From contig LSRX01000596.1 of NCBI GenBank assembly GCA_001939145.1, positions 382,335-446,334 on the forward strand: DNA of 64,000 bases, given 5' to 3'. The notes below the pieces were generated by a model. The model did no database searches. It was given only the letters and a program-made list of their open reading frames with translations, and was not told the DNA's origin. Position numbers and translations under genes: made by a program. Source of the DNA: Symbiodinium microadriaticum. Its lineage: Eukaryota; Sar; Dinophyceae; Suessiales; Symbiodiniaceae. Below are positions 10,690 to 20,263 of this stretch, piece by piece; position 1 is the first letter of the stretch, and every line of letters begins with the position of its first letter.

Positions 10690-12135
10690 TCAGATGAGTC
10701 TCTGCTGCTTGTCGCCGTAGCCTGCCTGTGTCTGCACAGAGTAGAGGCACAAGGTGGTCGATAGCACCAGCACGACACATCTGGTGGCAGCTCGCCTGGA
10801 TTCATGTATGCTGCACATGCTCGTAACATCCTGTGGTTCTGCTGGAAGTGCAACTAAGGCAGCTGCTGGATGAGACGCTAGGTTGAATAAAGCGGCAGTT
10901 GCCCAAATGCGCTGCTTCTGGCTGACCCCTCCCAAACACTTTAACAATGCCGGTGCGGCATTGGCCACAGTCATCAGCTGTTTATTGCCTTCGTGGTTGG
11001 CTGACAGATTGCACAAAGCGGATGCAGCTTCTTCTGCCTCCAACTCATGGCTCGATAACAACATCGCAACCAAAGGCTGGATGGCACCCGACTGTGCTAT
11101 CATTTGCTTGTTCTTCGGGCAGTTTACTGCCAAGCGGCCAAGAGCAGCTGCCGCCCAAGCACGTTCTGTGCTGTGCTGGGCACTCGTGGTTCCAAGCAAT
11201 TGTACGAGGACCGGCACAGCCCCAGAATCAACTATGGTTTTTTGGTTTGATGAACCGTTTACAGCTAAGCAGCCCAATGCGAAAGCTGCACGCTCACGCT
11301 CATCCAACGTGCTTGATGATAACATGCGAACCAAATTTGTGGCCTGCACCTTGTCTACATCGCAGCCGGCGTTGGCTGCCTGGGTTGCTAACCAAATCGC
11401 CTGCTGGCACCTCGCAGGTCCCGAATCCTGGACCTCACAGTTTGCTGCCGCGCTCAAGTTCTCGGCGTCAGACGTCTGAGGGAGTTCACGCTTCTGACAA
11501 AAAACGACAAGCACCCATCGTTCCCCGCTTGTCACAGGAAGTGACTGATGCCACACCATGTGATCCAACATGCACAAATCACCCGTCTCAATGCCATAAT
11601 CTCTACTGCGGCCTTGCGCATCCCATATCCTCACACCACCACCAGTATAGCTGGGACTGTGTAACTGCAAGATGAAGGATGCATCGACGTGGGGCCCGTC
11701 CACATGCCGAGTCAAATGCGTCTCTCCTTCACAAGGCCGGTAACGAGTCACGAAGCTTTGCACGCGATGCAATTCAAAACCAGAAAACTCTGGATGCAAG
11801 GAGCGCCACCATGTGCACAGCTTCGCCGTCAATCCATCCAACAAAGGTTGCAGAACCTCCTTCATTGGCAAATGCACGACTGCGCCGGGCACCATTGCAT
11901 CCGGGACGTCATCCAACTCTGCATAACATGAAATATTCCACTGGCCCTTCGCGTCCAAATAAGATGTGTGGCAGGGCAAATACGCAGCTTGGATAAGCGA
12001 TGACACATCTTCGAGCTTCCCGCGCATGCCAGTGCGGATCACGCAGTAAACACCCTTCTCTGCACCAGCTACAGTCGCTGGCCGTCGGCGGCAGCACCGG
12101 TGGAAAGCCGAGATTTGCTTTCTCTTTCCGCCCAT
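10690..12135 (-). CDS. 2-oxoglutarate/Fe(II) dioxygenase fused to armadillo repeats
   Basis: ATG at 12135 is preceded by an in-frame TGA two codons upstream, so the start is firm. The open frame has 481 codons. Residues about 25-215 form a prolyl-4-hydroxylase-like dioxygenase: RYRPCEGETHLTRHVDGPHV holds the metal-binding H144-x-D146, SPSYTGGGVRIW follows as the usual GG strand, and the second metal ligand H196 plus the 2-oxoglutarate-binding R206 lie in MVWHQSLPVTSGERWVLVVF. Residues about 245-425 contain about four armadillo repeats, with helices such as RERAAFALGCLAVNG, ERAWAAAALGRLAVN and EAEEAASALCNLSANHEGN. The family reaction is hydroxylation of protein or small-molecule substrates; here the ARM part would plausibly bind a protein partner. 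The last 55 residues, including a hydrophobic VVLVLSTTLCLYSV, are probably read-through into an intron, because another ARM-like exon lies downstream. Confidence 0.85.
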   Translation of the reverse strand: MGGKRKQISAFHRCCRRRPATVAGAEKGVYCVIRTGMRGKLEDVSSLIQAAYLPCHTSYLDAKGQWNISCYAELDDVPDAMVPGAVVHLPMKEVLQPLLDGLTAKLCTWWRSLHPEFSGFELHRVQSFVTRYRPCEGETHLTRHVDGPHVDASFILQLHSPSYTGGGVRIWDAQGRSRDYGIETGDLCMLDHMVWHQSLPVTSGERWVLVVFCQKRELPQTSDAENLSAAANCEVQDSGPARCQQAIWLATQAANAGCDVDKVQATNLVRMLSSSTLDERERAAFALGCLAVNGSSNQKTIVDSGAVPVLVQLLGTTSAQHSTERAWAAAALGRLAVNCPKNKQMIAQSGAIQPLVAMLLSSHELEAEEAASALCNLSANHEGNKQLMTVANAAPALLKCLGGVSQKQRIWATAALFNLASHPAAALVALPAEPQDVTSMCSIHESRRAATRCVVLVLSTTLCLYSVQTQAGYGDKQQRLI

Positions 12136-12616
12136 TGCTCAACCCGTAACTAGCCTGGACATGTTCCTGCTGTCTAGCCAAGCTGTTATGTCTTGTGATG
12201 TCTTGTGCAAACGGCCACGCCACTGTCGGTTGCTGGAAATACCTTCAACTCACACCCAGTTGACATGGCAGAATGGTGCGACAAACAAGGAGCAGCACGA
12301 ACAAGCGCACATCCGCGGCCTCGAGGTTATTGCGGCATGGCAACTTCGTCTTCATGAGCCTACTGCCATCACAGTGTTGCAGGCTGCTGCCATGACTCAA
12401 CGCCTTAACGTCCTGTCGATTTCAATCTTCCAATGAGTCCGGATACAAAGTTTGATCACAACCTGTGACACCAGCTGCAATGTCGCATGCGCCCACTTCC
12501 TCCTGCTGCACATGCTTGGAAAACATCTTTCCTCAACGGCATTCCAATGTGTTGTCAACTGCCATCCCAAACGAAAGTCACACACTTTCTCTCTCTGTGC
12601 TTCTCTCTCTCTCTCT

Positions 12617-12655
<39 letters not shown>

Positions 12656-13062
12656 GGGCATAGGGACGGGTCAACGTCCCCGGGCCAAAGCGGCCCACCC
12701 AATAATACTCTCTCTCTCTCTCTCGAGAACTGACTGGCTTTGCAGCACCTCCGACGACCACGCAAGCCTACTTCGGCACGTGGTCTGAAACCCCAATATG
12801 CCCAAAACCAAGCCAACCCATGCAGCACTAGGTTTTTCCCTTTTGAATGTGCTCGGCCGGTGCGCACTCAAAACGCGGGCTATGTGCGGGGCGTCTTCTT
12901 TCATGTGCTCCAGGTTTGGACGGATGCTATAAATATATGTTCTTTCTCTTTCCTGCTTGGAAGCGGAAAAACAACACCTGACGTGCACGTGACAACATCA
13001 GGTGATTTCAAGCTGCGACCTTCACCAGCTATGCGTGGAAATTGTATTCATGCCCATGCGTC
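12136..13062. other. Intergenic, with CT-rich microsatellite
   Basis: Upstream flank of the dioxygenase gene. A CT tract (12585-12654) and a second one (12709-12724) lie in the middle; the reading frames across them are artefacts of Leu/Ser or Arg/Glu repeats. No other feature is recognised. Confidence 0.6.
12585..12724. repeat. CT microsatellite in two blocks
   Basis: Runs of CT with a few CTCG interruptions at 12585-12654 and a shorter uninterrupted run at 12709-12724, separated by about 55 bp of unique GC-rich sequence. Confidence 0.95.
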
Positions 13063-13129
13063 GTAACCCCTTAATGATCCTTAATGTGGGGTGGATTCGT
13101 TCTTCGGCTTACTGGCTTACTACAGCCCT

Positions 13130-13582
13130 TTCCCGCGTGCTTCTGCGGAATAGACTGCGATAGCTCAATGAGTTGTCTAAGTTTTTTGTTTTGCTGCAAC
13201 CCCGCCCACTGAGCCCAATCATCAGCCTGGTTGAAAAGCAAGCGACCCTCGCCATTGGCAATATTGATTACAAGCTTCGCTCCGATGTGCATGCACGTGA
13301 AGTCGTCATTGATGTCTACTATCTAAGCTCTGGTTTCTTTTCTCACGCACCTTTTTCCTGCTGCCGCTGGCGTCCGTGGCTTTCCCGTTGGCTTCTTAAG
13401 GCTTACGTTTTGCTACGGTCGGAACGGCACACGACTTTCCCCGGTGCCGGAGGTCCAGCACCGTGCCCAGGCTGGGCCCAGCTCCCGGTCCAGCACGACC
13501 ACGGGCCGTGCCCGCAACGGCCTGCCATCATCTGGAGCAGCCTCCGAGGAGCCACTGCGTAGCAAAGCAACTGCTGTCACGA
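13130..13582 (-). mobile_element. LINE ORF1 fragment (divergent copy)
   Basis: The minus strand is homologous, by eye, to the 3' half of ORF1 in the nearly intact element at 14.7-20.3 kb. Shared blocks are TAVALLRSG near 13560, then DDFTCMHIGAKLVINIANGE and GRLLFNQADDWAQW, ending near SQSIPQKHAGKG (intact copy: IGTKLVIKIANGEGRLLFNW, SQSILQKHVGKG). Homology stops abruptly on both sides: near 13130, where ORF2 should follow but does not, and at 13582, where a spliced-leader sequence begins. Middle parts are frameshifted. It is a dead internal fragment of a related but distinct subfamily. Confidence 0.75.
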
Positions 13583-13604
13583 TCCGTAGCCATTTTGGCT
13601 CAAG
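13583..13604 (+). other. Dinoflagellate spliced-leader sequence (genomic relict)
   Basis: All 22 bases match the universal dinoflagellate leader, with T at the variable first position. It starts TCCGTAGCCA and ends TTTTGGCTCAAG. In this phylum every trans-spliced mRNA receives this leader. It is not an SL RNA gene as far as can be seen: the next bases are TCGTGC rather than a GT donor, and no Sm-binding tract is evident downstream. The usual explanation for a leader outside SL RNA genes is reverse transcription and reinsertion of a trans-spliced mRNA. It is flanked left by an inverted LINE ORF1 fragment and right by sequence that becomes LINE reverse transcriptase in the plus orientation. Confidence 0.9.
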
Positions 13605-14620
13605 TCGTGCACGAAATCCTTCCCGGCTGTATGCCTGAATCGCCTCCATGCCATGTCGGCTGCGGTGACAGGCCAGCTGTGCGCCGGAGTTTCTTCGGCC
13701 GCCTTGTCGGCTGTCTGGTGGGCCGCATCCCTGCCGCCGACGTGCAGGGAAAGCCTGACCCACGCAGCCCTCATGTGCAGTGGCGCCACTCCCCGGTACC
13801 TCGCACCAGGCACGAAGTGTTACAGTACTTACTGCGGGGAGGCGAGGCCGCGGTGCGCGAGGAGTCATGCCGGCGGAGAGTCTCCACCAGGAATCGCCGA
13901 GCTGGGCGCTCACGTCTGGCAGGGAAGCAAGCCATCCTCCGAGCACAGCCTGAACACCTGGGCATTGGCCACCCGCATTTCATCGCAGCATTTGCGGAAA
14001 GCCGGATGCACACTGAACGACAGTTTTTGAACCAATTGCTTCGCCTCCCCGATTTACAATGTGCGTGGCTCCTCCTCTCTATATGTGCCTCGCCGCGAGC
14101 TAACGCGCCCGCCAACTGGAGGGAAGGGACGCCGAAACGACTCGCCTCCGTAGCGCACCGGTGGCACGCAACCTCCTTCACGCCGGCTGAAGGCTGGCAG
14201 GGAGCCCGTCCTAGCGAACAATCGCGGATGGCGCCCGCCCACCAATTGGCCGATTGGCTGGCAGCGCAGTGCGTCGCGAACTCGCAACCTACACCCCCGC
14301 GAGCGCACGTTGCTACCAGACATGCCACCCAACGCCTCACGCTCTTGCGCTGTCAAGCTGGGCCGCACGCGGGTACCTGGTTAACCGCCATCCCGGCCGA
14401 GCCATGCCGAGCCAACCACCACACTGTGCCCGGAGACCAGGCAACTTGCGTCGCGCCGCCGTTTGCGCCTCCCACTCCCCCTCCGTCTACATCGGTGCGG
14501 CCCCTCTCCCGGGTGCGGCGGGCTCGTCGACGTCTTCGGCGACCATGCCTTAGCCTGCCTTCGCACCAGGCTCTTGGGCCGGCGAGAACGGGCGTGATGG
14601 GAATCGCGCGCGATGCCATT
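13605..14620 (+). mobile_element. LINE 3' fragment, plus strand, degenerate
   Basis: From about 13900 the plus strand aligns, with frame changes, to the C-terminal half of the reverse transcriptase protein of the intact element. HPHFIAAFAESRMHTERQFL and LPDLQCAWLLLSICASPRAN (about 13965-14100) match GEPQFVAKHLQTLSDRHETL and GDTQVSWLLLLYTAAPRAQF. LLRCQAGPHAGTWLTAIPAE (about 14345-14400) matches LLDSQSGPFAARLLTVRPVG. VDVFGDHALAC (about 14525-14560) matches LDAVGDHVAAC. The segment between the leader at 13604 and about 13890 is not clearly alignable. A plus-strand open frame of 412 codons crosses this region but changes alignment frame and spans the leader, so it is not a gene. Confidence 0.7.
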
Positions 14621-14826
14621 GCGTCAGGTGGTCCCGCAGCAGTGCCTGTCCACCACCACTGCTTCTGGCATTCCTTGTCAGACGACAGACGCCGTCCTTG
14701 ACTTGGTGATGTTTTTTTCCGACGAACCTTTTTGCAAGCATCCGGGCGCGGTCCCAGTGCAGCAGACTACCGGAGTCAACCAAACCAACGACCAAACCCC
14801 TAACCATCCCGAGCATGGAGGCAAGC

Positions 14827-17800
14827 TCACCCCATGCGGGAGGTGAACGGAGGTGTTTCGGACGAGTCAGCAAGGACGTCACTCAAGAGAGGACCCTCGC
14901 CATCAAGGTTTGCGGTGTTGGACATGGGAAGGGACATCAAGCTGGCGGCAAAGGAGCGTGCGGCAGCTATGGAGAGAAGTCCAGACCACCGGGTGACAAA
15001 GGCGGCAACACAGGCAGCGCGCTGGGTCACGGCGGCACTGCGCGCCCGCGCCCGCGCGAGCAAGCGGATGAAGGCGGCAGCTTCGGCACTCCAGCGACCC
15101 CCGACTTCAAGACCGAGCACTACCAGGCGGCACCGCCGGGCGTCGGCGAACTCAGGGTAGGTACGCTCTTTTGCCCGGCGTGCTTCAGCCAACGCTGCTC
15201 CAGCGGTGCTGCCTCTCCGGCGACGGGGCACACCGGCAGAAGTAAGCGGCGAGACCAGTGTAGTGTCAACGGCCAATTGCGAGCCTCCCCACAACGGCAA
15301 GCCATTGGCGATCACCTCGATGCGGCGCTCATCATGACGGTGTGCCTGGAGGTTCAAGTCTCGCACCAGGACGTGTGTGGCGACAGCGGCACCAGCCTCA
15401 CGGCAGACCCGGGCAGCTGCACGTTCGAGCGGTCCACCCCGTGCCCTGAGAACACCAGACCGGGGGCAGGCAGCGACGTGGTCACCAACAGCATCAAGCG
15501 GACGCCCACAGCGGCATCGTGCAGGAGCAAGTGGTAGAGGGAGCCGCAAGCGACGGAGAAGCAGGACCCGGAAGAGAGCTGAGTCGAGGGCGAGCTCTGG
15601 GCCGACAGGGCGAACAGTGAGCAACCTGGCGGCGAAAGGGCCGGACTGTGAGTCGAGGAGTGCGAGCTCTGCAGGCCCGACGGCGCGGCGGTGCTCGGCC
15701 GAGGCACGATCGTCGAGGACGCGAGAAGCAGAGCGTTGCCAGCCCCGATACGGGACATCGGGGTCATCAGGGTCGGCATCGTCCGGAGCGGGTGCAGGGC
15801 AATGCCGGGGCAAGTCAGCCCACCGCGGAACCGCAAAGCCAGCCTCAGCAAGGGCATCGGAGGCCTGCGCTAGGTCTTGCACAGGCGACCACTCGAGGAC
15901 ACTGCGTGTGTCAAGAGCTTGCACCAGGGAGTTGACAAGCGGTGCGTCTCGTACACGAAGGACAGCAACCGCGTCAGCCCAGGACGCCCAGTACGCTGCA
16001 GGTGCGTGCAAGGCAGCACTACGCAACCCAAGCCCACCATGACGAAGAGCAAGTTGTGCAACACGGGCAGCTGCTGGTGGCAAGGGGGACGGCCCCTCCG
16101 CAAGCAACAACGCGCTCAAGACTGTGAGCACACGAGCATCGTGTGCGTGTGCAAAGTCACGTGTCAAACGAGGTGGAAGAGTGCGCAAGGCAAACTGTGC
16201 GCGGGGGGCAGCTGTGTAGAGAAGCAGCAGCCAAGAGACCTGTGTGTCACCGAGCCCGGGCAACGACGAGAGCAGAGTTTCGTGCCGGTCCGAGAGAGTT
16301 TGCAAGTGCTTGGCGACGAACTGCGGCTCACCGAAAGGAGTACCGAGCAGGAGTATGCCACGTGATGAAGGCTCCAGGGCAGGGTCCCCGAACCACACAC
16401 GGGAAGCCGACGAAAGCTCCCCCAAGCCATCCGGGGTAAGGCCAGCGCCGTTCCAGATGGCGGTCTTGTCAACATTGAGGCGCAGGCGAGTGTGACGAGC
16501 AAGGTGATGCTCGAAACGACGGACAAGATGCAACACACGCTCGGGGGCAGCGAGGATGGTGACATCATCGAGGTAAGCCAACACGCGTTCCCCAAGGTCT
16601 TCACGGAGCTCACGCTGAAGGTCAGTGAGGGCAGGCTGCAAACCCAAACAGAACAGAGCTGGGCTTAAAGGATCCCCTTGCTCAACGCCTTCGGCTTGGC
16701 GCAGATGTCGAGTGGTGGCGCCTTGCTGCCACACGAAGGACGACGGACGACCCAACCAGAGCCTAGCAAAAGGGAGCAACGCAGCAGCAGCAGGGAGGGA
16801 CCGGAGTTCCTGAAGAATCGACTGGCGGCTGATGCCGTCGTAAGCGGCGGATGCGTCCAAGGAAACAACAGTAAGGTTCGGATCATGTGCGCACCTAGCC
16901 TGCACAGCATGCACTAAGGCATCCAAGCCAGCACGATTGCCAAGGGCATACTGGTGTGGACAAGCCTCCTCGACGGCGCCAGCGAATTGCTGCGCGAGTG
17001 TGCGCGCGACAATGCGCCTAAAGAAGTCGCCAACGACCAACCCACGGGTACCCCCGCTCGGCTTAGTAAGGGCAACAACCCGGCCAAGTCCAAACGCGGG
17101 CAAGATGGCAGGAGGGATTTGCGCTTGCGCAAGCAGGGTCGCGACATCAACGAACGCCTGCGAAGACTCCTCATCATCCAAGACAACACGTGCAATTTCG
17201 GCAGTGAACCCAGAAGGCCCGGGAGCAGCCCCTTTCCGGGCCCGGCGTAAATTGGAGAGCAATGCTCTGCTGTCAAGTGCAACGGGCGACGGCGGCTCCC
17301 AATCAAGCAAATCCGTCGCGAGGGGGCCGTACGGCTCGGGCGGGCGACGGCTGGGGTCAGAGAGCTGCTCGAAGGTGGCATCGGTGGACGGCGCGAGCGG
17401 GTCGGCTGTCAACGCTTGACGTGCGGCGGACAGCTCCCCAAGGTGGGCGAGGTGCACTGCTCGCCGCGCCCGCGCATCGCCCGAGGTTGCAACGCGGTGA
17501 CCAGCGGCCGCCTCAGGCGAGGGTTGGGAAATAGCATCCTGAAGCAGTGAGGCCCAGTCACCCCGGGAGAACGCCTGGAATCTGGCCAGCAGAAAAGCTC
17601 TTGGAATACGGGCACCACCGGCCGGCCTGTGCAACAGCATGCGTGGAAGGAAGAACCAAAGTTTCCAGGCCCGGACCAACTCAGGTCCAGCTGGAGCGCG
17701 GGCACAAGACCGAATCAAATCCAAAGCCAAACGAAAGGAGCTTCGCAACACACCTTTACAGAACTGCGGGGGGACCCGGAACAGGCGGCAGGGCTGCGCA

Positions 17801-18492
17801 AGGATATCCTCAGCTACAAACGGGTCAAGGTTCGCCAAGGATGCTCGGTAGCGCAACCGGGCGTCAGCGCCGGGATCGCTTCCGTGGGACGGTACATCAG
17901 GCCTGGGCTGATGGTCAGCTTCGCCAGGGGTGCTGGAGCTGCTCGAGCTAGAGTCCGAGGTGCTCGAGCTCGGAGACACGCTGGGAGGTCCGAGGTGTGG
18001 TTCGGCATTTGCGGTGCGGGGGTGGCCGTGCAAGGCTGTCTGGCCGCCACCGTATGGTTGAGGAGGAGGGTCATCGGCGACAGGGGGCAGGCCGTTGCGA
18101 GGAAGTGCAGCAACGTCACGCAACAGCGCCGATGCCGCCCGCTCTCCCATAAAGACATGTAGCAACGCCTCCTGGACGGTGGCAGGTATGTACCCGTCAA
18201 GCATTGTCACGTGTTGCCACACCCAGAGCAAGTGGACCAGGGTGTTGGCAGGGAGGGTGTTAGCTTCAGCGGCGAGGGTTAACAACAGTTGTGCCTCAGG
18301 AACTGGAAGCGCTCTCCCCTCCTCGGTGGCTAGTTGCTGCAAGGTATGCAATGCATGCACCAACGCGGCTGGTTCGACCGGCATTGCGTGGCGGAGGGTG
18401 GTGAGGCCGCGCTGCCAGAGTGGCGCATACAAGGCGTGAGCTTCCCAGGCGGCGAGTGCAGCAGGGTGGAGGCGGCCAACGGCAAGTCACTC
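14827..18492 (-). CDS. LINE reverse transcriptase (ORF2, 3' part)
   Basis: About 1,220 open codons. Reverse transcriptase motifs are in order: motif A TVVSLDASAAYDGISRQSIL, motif B AEGVEQGDPLSPALFCLG, and motif C VLAYLDDVTILA with the catalytic YxDD, followed by LRLNVDKTAIWNGAG. All three catalytic aspartates are present. The C-terminal part holds RVLLLRRLRLPLPLAPARC and a Cys/His cluster CRCGRPLDAVGDHVAACPRSG-like (CxC...HxxxC), probably nucleic-acid binding, then CRLVVLGLEVGGRWSAEA, the segment that recurs in other fragments nearby. The enzyme would copy element RNA at the nicked target (target-primed reverse transcription). The frame opens after a TGA just upstream of 18492 and has no usable start, so it depended on the upstream endonuclease frame. 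No RNase H domain is seen. Confidence 0.9.
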
Positions 18493-19178
18493 TGGCCGAA
18501 GTTCGCCGCTGTCAATTCATGTCCTGGGCTGCTGCCAACATTGTAGACAGTCACCTGCTCGGAAGCCTCGTGATCAAACATCGTGTTTGCAACAACGAAA
18601 TCAAAAGTTTCGCATAACTGTAGTAATAAGCTGCGGTTGGATTGGGGGTTTTCTTCTGCTGCTGAACATCCGAAGACGTGCGGACCAATGCAAGCAGGAT
18701 CGGAATCGAAATGCCTATGCAAGCGAGCGTTGAAGTCCCCAATGACGAGCAAAGGACCGTGATGCGATATCTTGGACACCGTTTTCCCCAAGCTCTGGAA
18801 AAATGCTGGCCTGTCGTGAAAAGGTTTGCCACTATGCGGCGTGTAAACATTGCAGATCCCCATCTTGCCACCTTGCACTCGGACTTTGAGTGTGATCATC
18901 CGTGGAGAATGCTGATTGAAACCAATTATACTGCGGCGCATCTGCGGCGCAATCAAAAAGCCCACACCCGCTGTCTCCACATGCCCGCTTTCCGCGTCAT
19001 CGTCGTGACCAGAGAGAATTAACAAGAAACCACCATCCGTAACGCGATATTCGGAACCCGGCCGATAAGTATCTTGTATACCCAAAACTGCCATATGATG
19101 CTTCTGCATGTGCCACTGAAGCTGCTCGATCTTACTGTCTGTCAAACCTTCGACTTTCCACGTTGCAATGTTTTGAAT
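18488..19178 (-). pseudogene. LINE APE-type endonuclease, damaged
   Basis: The frame begins immediately after a TGA at 19179-19181. Motifs of the exonuclease-endonuclease-phosphatase fold appear in order: IATWKVEGL (normally TWN), VLGIQDTYRP (normally QE), VGFLIAPQMRRSIIG, LLVIGDFNARLHRH (GDFN intact), and FGQSDLPLA at the end, where SDH is expected. So the conserved Asn is Lys (codon at 19155-19157), the catalytic Glu is Asp (19071-19073), and the conserved His is missing. The missing His coincides with the point where the frame must shift to continue into the reverse transcriptase (about 18487), so a single small deletion explains both. The enzyme would have nicked target DNA; this copy is predicted inactive. 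Confidence 0.8.
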
Positions 19179-20208
19179 TCACGTGCACTGATTTGGACTG
19201 TACCATCGCGAAAATCCAATCCTGAGCATAAACGGTTTCTGCCGAAAGATCCCCAGGTTGTGTTGGCCGAAACCCTTCCCCACGTGCTTCTGCAGAATGG
19301 ATTGTGATCGCTCAATAAATTGACGAAGCTCCTCGCTTTGCTGCAACTCCTCCCACTGAGCCCAATCATCAGCCCAATTGAAAAGCAAACGACCCTCGCC
19401 GTTGGCAATCTTGATTACGAGCTTTGTACCGATGTGCATGCACGTGAAGTCGTCATTGATGTTTATTTCTTGCTTCCAAAAGCCCCACTGAGCAAGCTGC
19501 CATCTCAAGCCCATGAGAAAAAGTTTTCGAGCACGTACAGGCACGGGTAGGTCTTGCGTGGCCCAAACTGGCGATTCGCCAATCTTCAAAGAGCCACTCC
19601 GTAACAAGGCAACTGCTGTGTCACGATCTACGACGGAAGCAAACTTCACAAATAGCAAGCCTTGGAACTTCTCCGACTTGATATACGTGCTCATGATGCT
19701 AGGACCCCGCATCGAAACCAACGTATTCGTCACCCATGTTGTTGCCGACTGACTGCATGTCCAGTAGTGTTGCCAAACCGCCCACCACCATGACTTTCGC
19801 TGGCTCAAGCTTGTCGGGTCTGGGGGAGAGGCGCAAACCATCAATTTGCATTTGCAAATCCGCGATTTGTTTTTCAACGGAAAAGCTGTGCTCTGATGCG
19901 CGCGAACGTGGTGTAGCATCTTTGGACTCCAGCAGTGCTTCTATCTTCTCGATGCGGTCACCATGATTTTTCAACTGTTGGTCGATGTTGTCCACCCGGT
20001 TACCAAGCACCGTCTCCATGCTTGTCAGCCTAGCTTCCATAGGAGAAATGCCCATCCGAATTTCGCGACGCACAATATCGGCTATCGTACTTGCAGACAG
20101 ACCCACGGTTTCATCAGGCGTTGGCAGAAGCTCATCGTCAAGCTCATTTAACGGTGATTTTGATTGCTCTCGTTTCCTGACTCTCCTTTCCGGCGTCATT
20201 GAGGTCAT
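19179..20208 (-). pseudogene. LINE ORF1: coiled coil plus RRM-like domain, frameshifted
   Basis: ATG at 20208 begins MTSMTPERRV. The first frame (to 19699) carries a basic N-terminus, an acidic linker and a coiled coil (RLTSMETVLGNRVDNIDQQL, GDRIEKIEALLES), and then VMVVGGLATLL, which looks like the first strand of an RRM. The rest of the RRM-like fold (KFQGLLFVKFASVVDRDTAV, ALLRSG) lies in the second frame (about 19760-19179), so one frameshift lies near 19700-19760. The second frame ends at TGA 19179-19181 and the endonuclease continues in exactly the same frame. ORF1 proteins of LINEs bind element RNA as chaperones. Whether ORF1 and ORF2 were originally one polyprotein cannot be decided from one copy. 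Confidence 0.75.
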
Positions 20209-20263
20209 CGCACCGCAGGCCACAGCTTCCGGAAAAGAGTCTAAGCCAAAGAAAAACTTGAGC

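Larger units (their letters stand above)
14700..20256 (-). mobile_element. Nearly complete non-LTR retrotransposon (LINE)
   Basis: The element reads right to left: short 5' leader (20209-20256), ORF1 with coiled coil and RRM-like part (from ATG 20208), APE-type endonuclease, then a long reverse transcriptase region ending at 14827, and a short 3' part with an A7 tract on the minus strand near 14710-14716. If repaired in imagination only, ORF1 and ORF2 would make one polyprotein of roughly 1,790 residues. The lesions seen are one frameshift in ORF1 (about 19700-19760), one in-frame TGA between ORF1 and endonuclease (19179-19181), and one small deletion at the end of the endonuclease (about 18487). 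The reverse transcriptase has none over 1,200 codons, so the insertion is young. The 5' edge abuts an older LINE fragment; target-site duplications were not identified. Confidence 0.85.

Noticed and set aside
10690-10860. C-terminal membrane anchor of the dioxygenase-ARM protein
   Set aside because: The hydrophobic segment lies after the last ARM helix, and a further ARM-like exon downstream indicates that this stretch is intron read-through.
13583-13604. SL RNA gene
   Set aside because: The leader is followed by TCGTGC rather than a GT donor, and no Sm-site-like tract or tandem unit is visible.
13463-14701. 412-codon plus-strand open frame
   Set aside because: It crosses a spliced leader, an inverted ORF1 fragment and a frameshifted LIN­E piece; only parts of it align in frame with the reverse transcriptase.
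14815-16365. Plus-strand frames of 160-240 codons opposite the reverse transcriptase
   Set aside because: Antisense shadows of a GC-rich coding frame that carries clear reverse transcriptase motifs on the minus strand.
19800-19808. TGGCTCAAG resembling the leader 3' end
   Set aside because: Lies inside ORF1 coding sequence on the opposite strand (KLEPAK codons); only nine bases match, so chance is likely.
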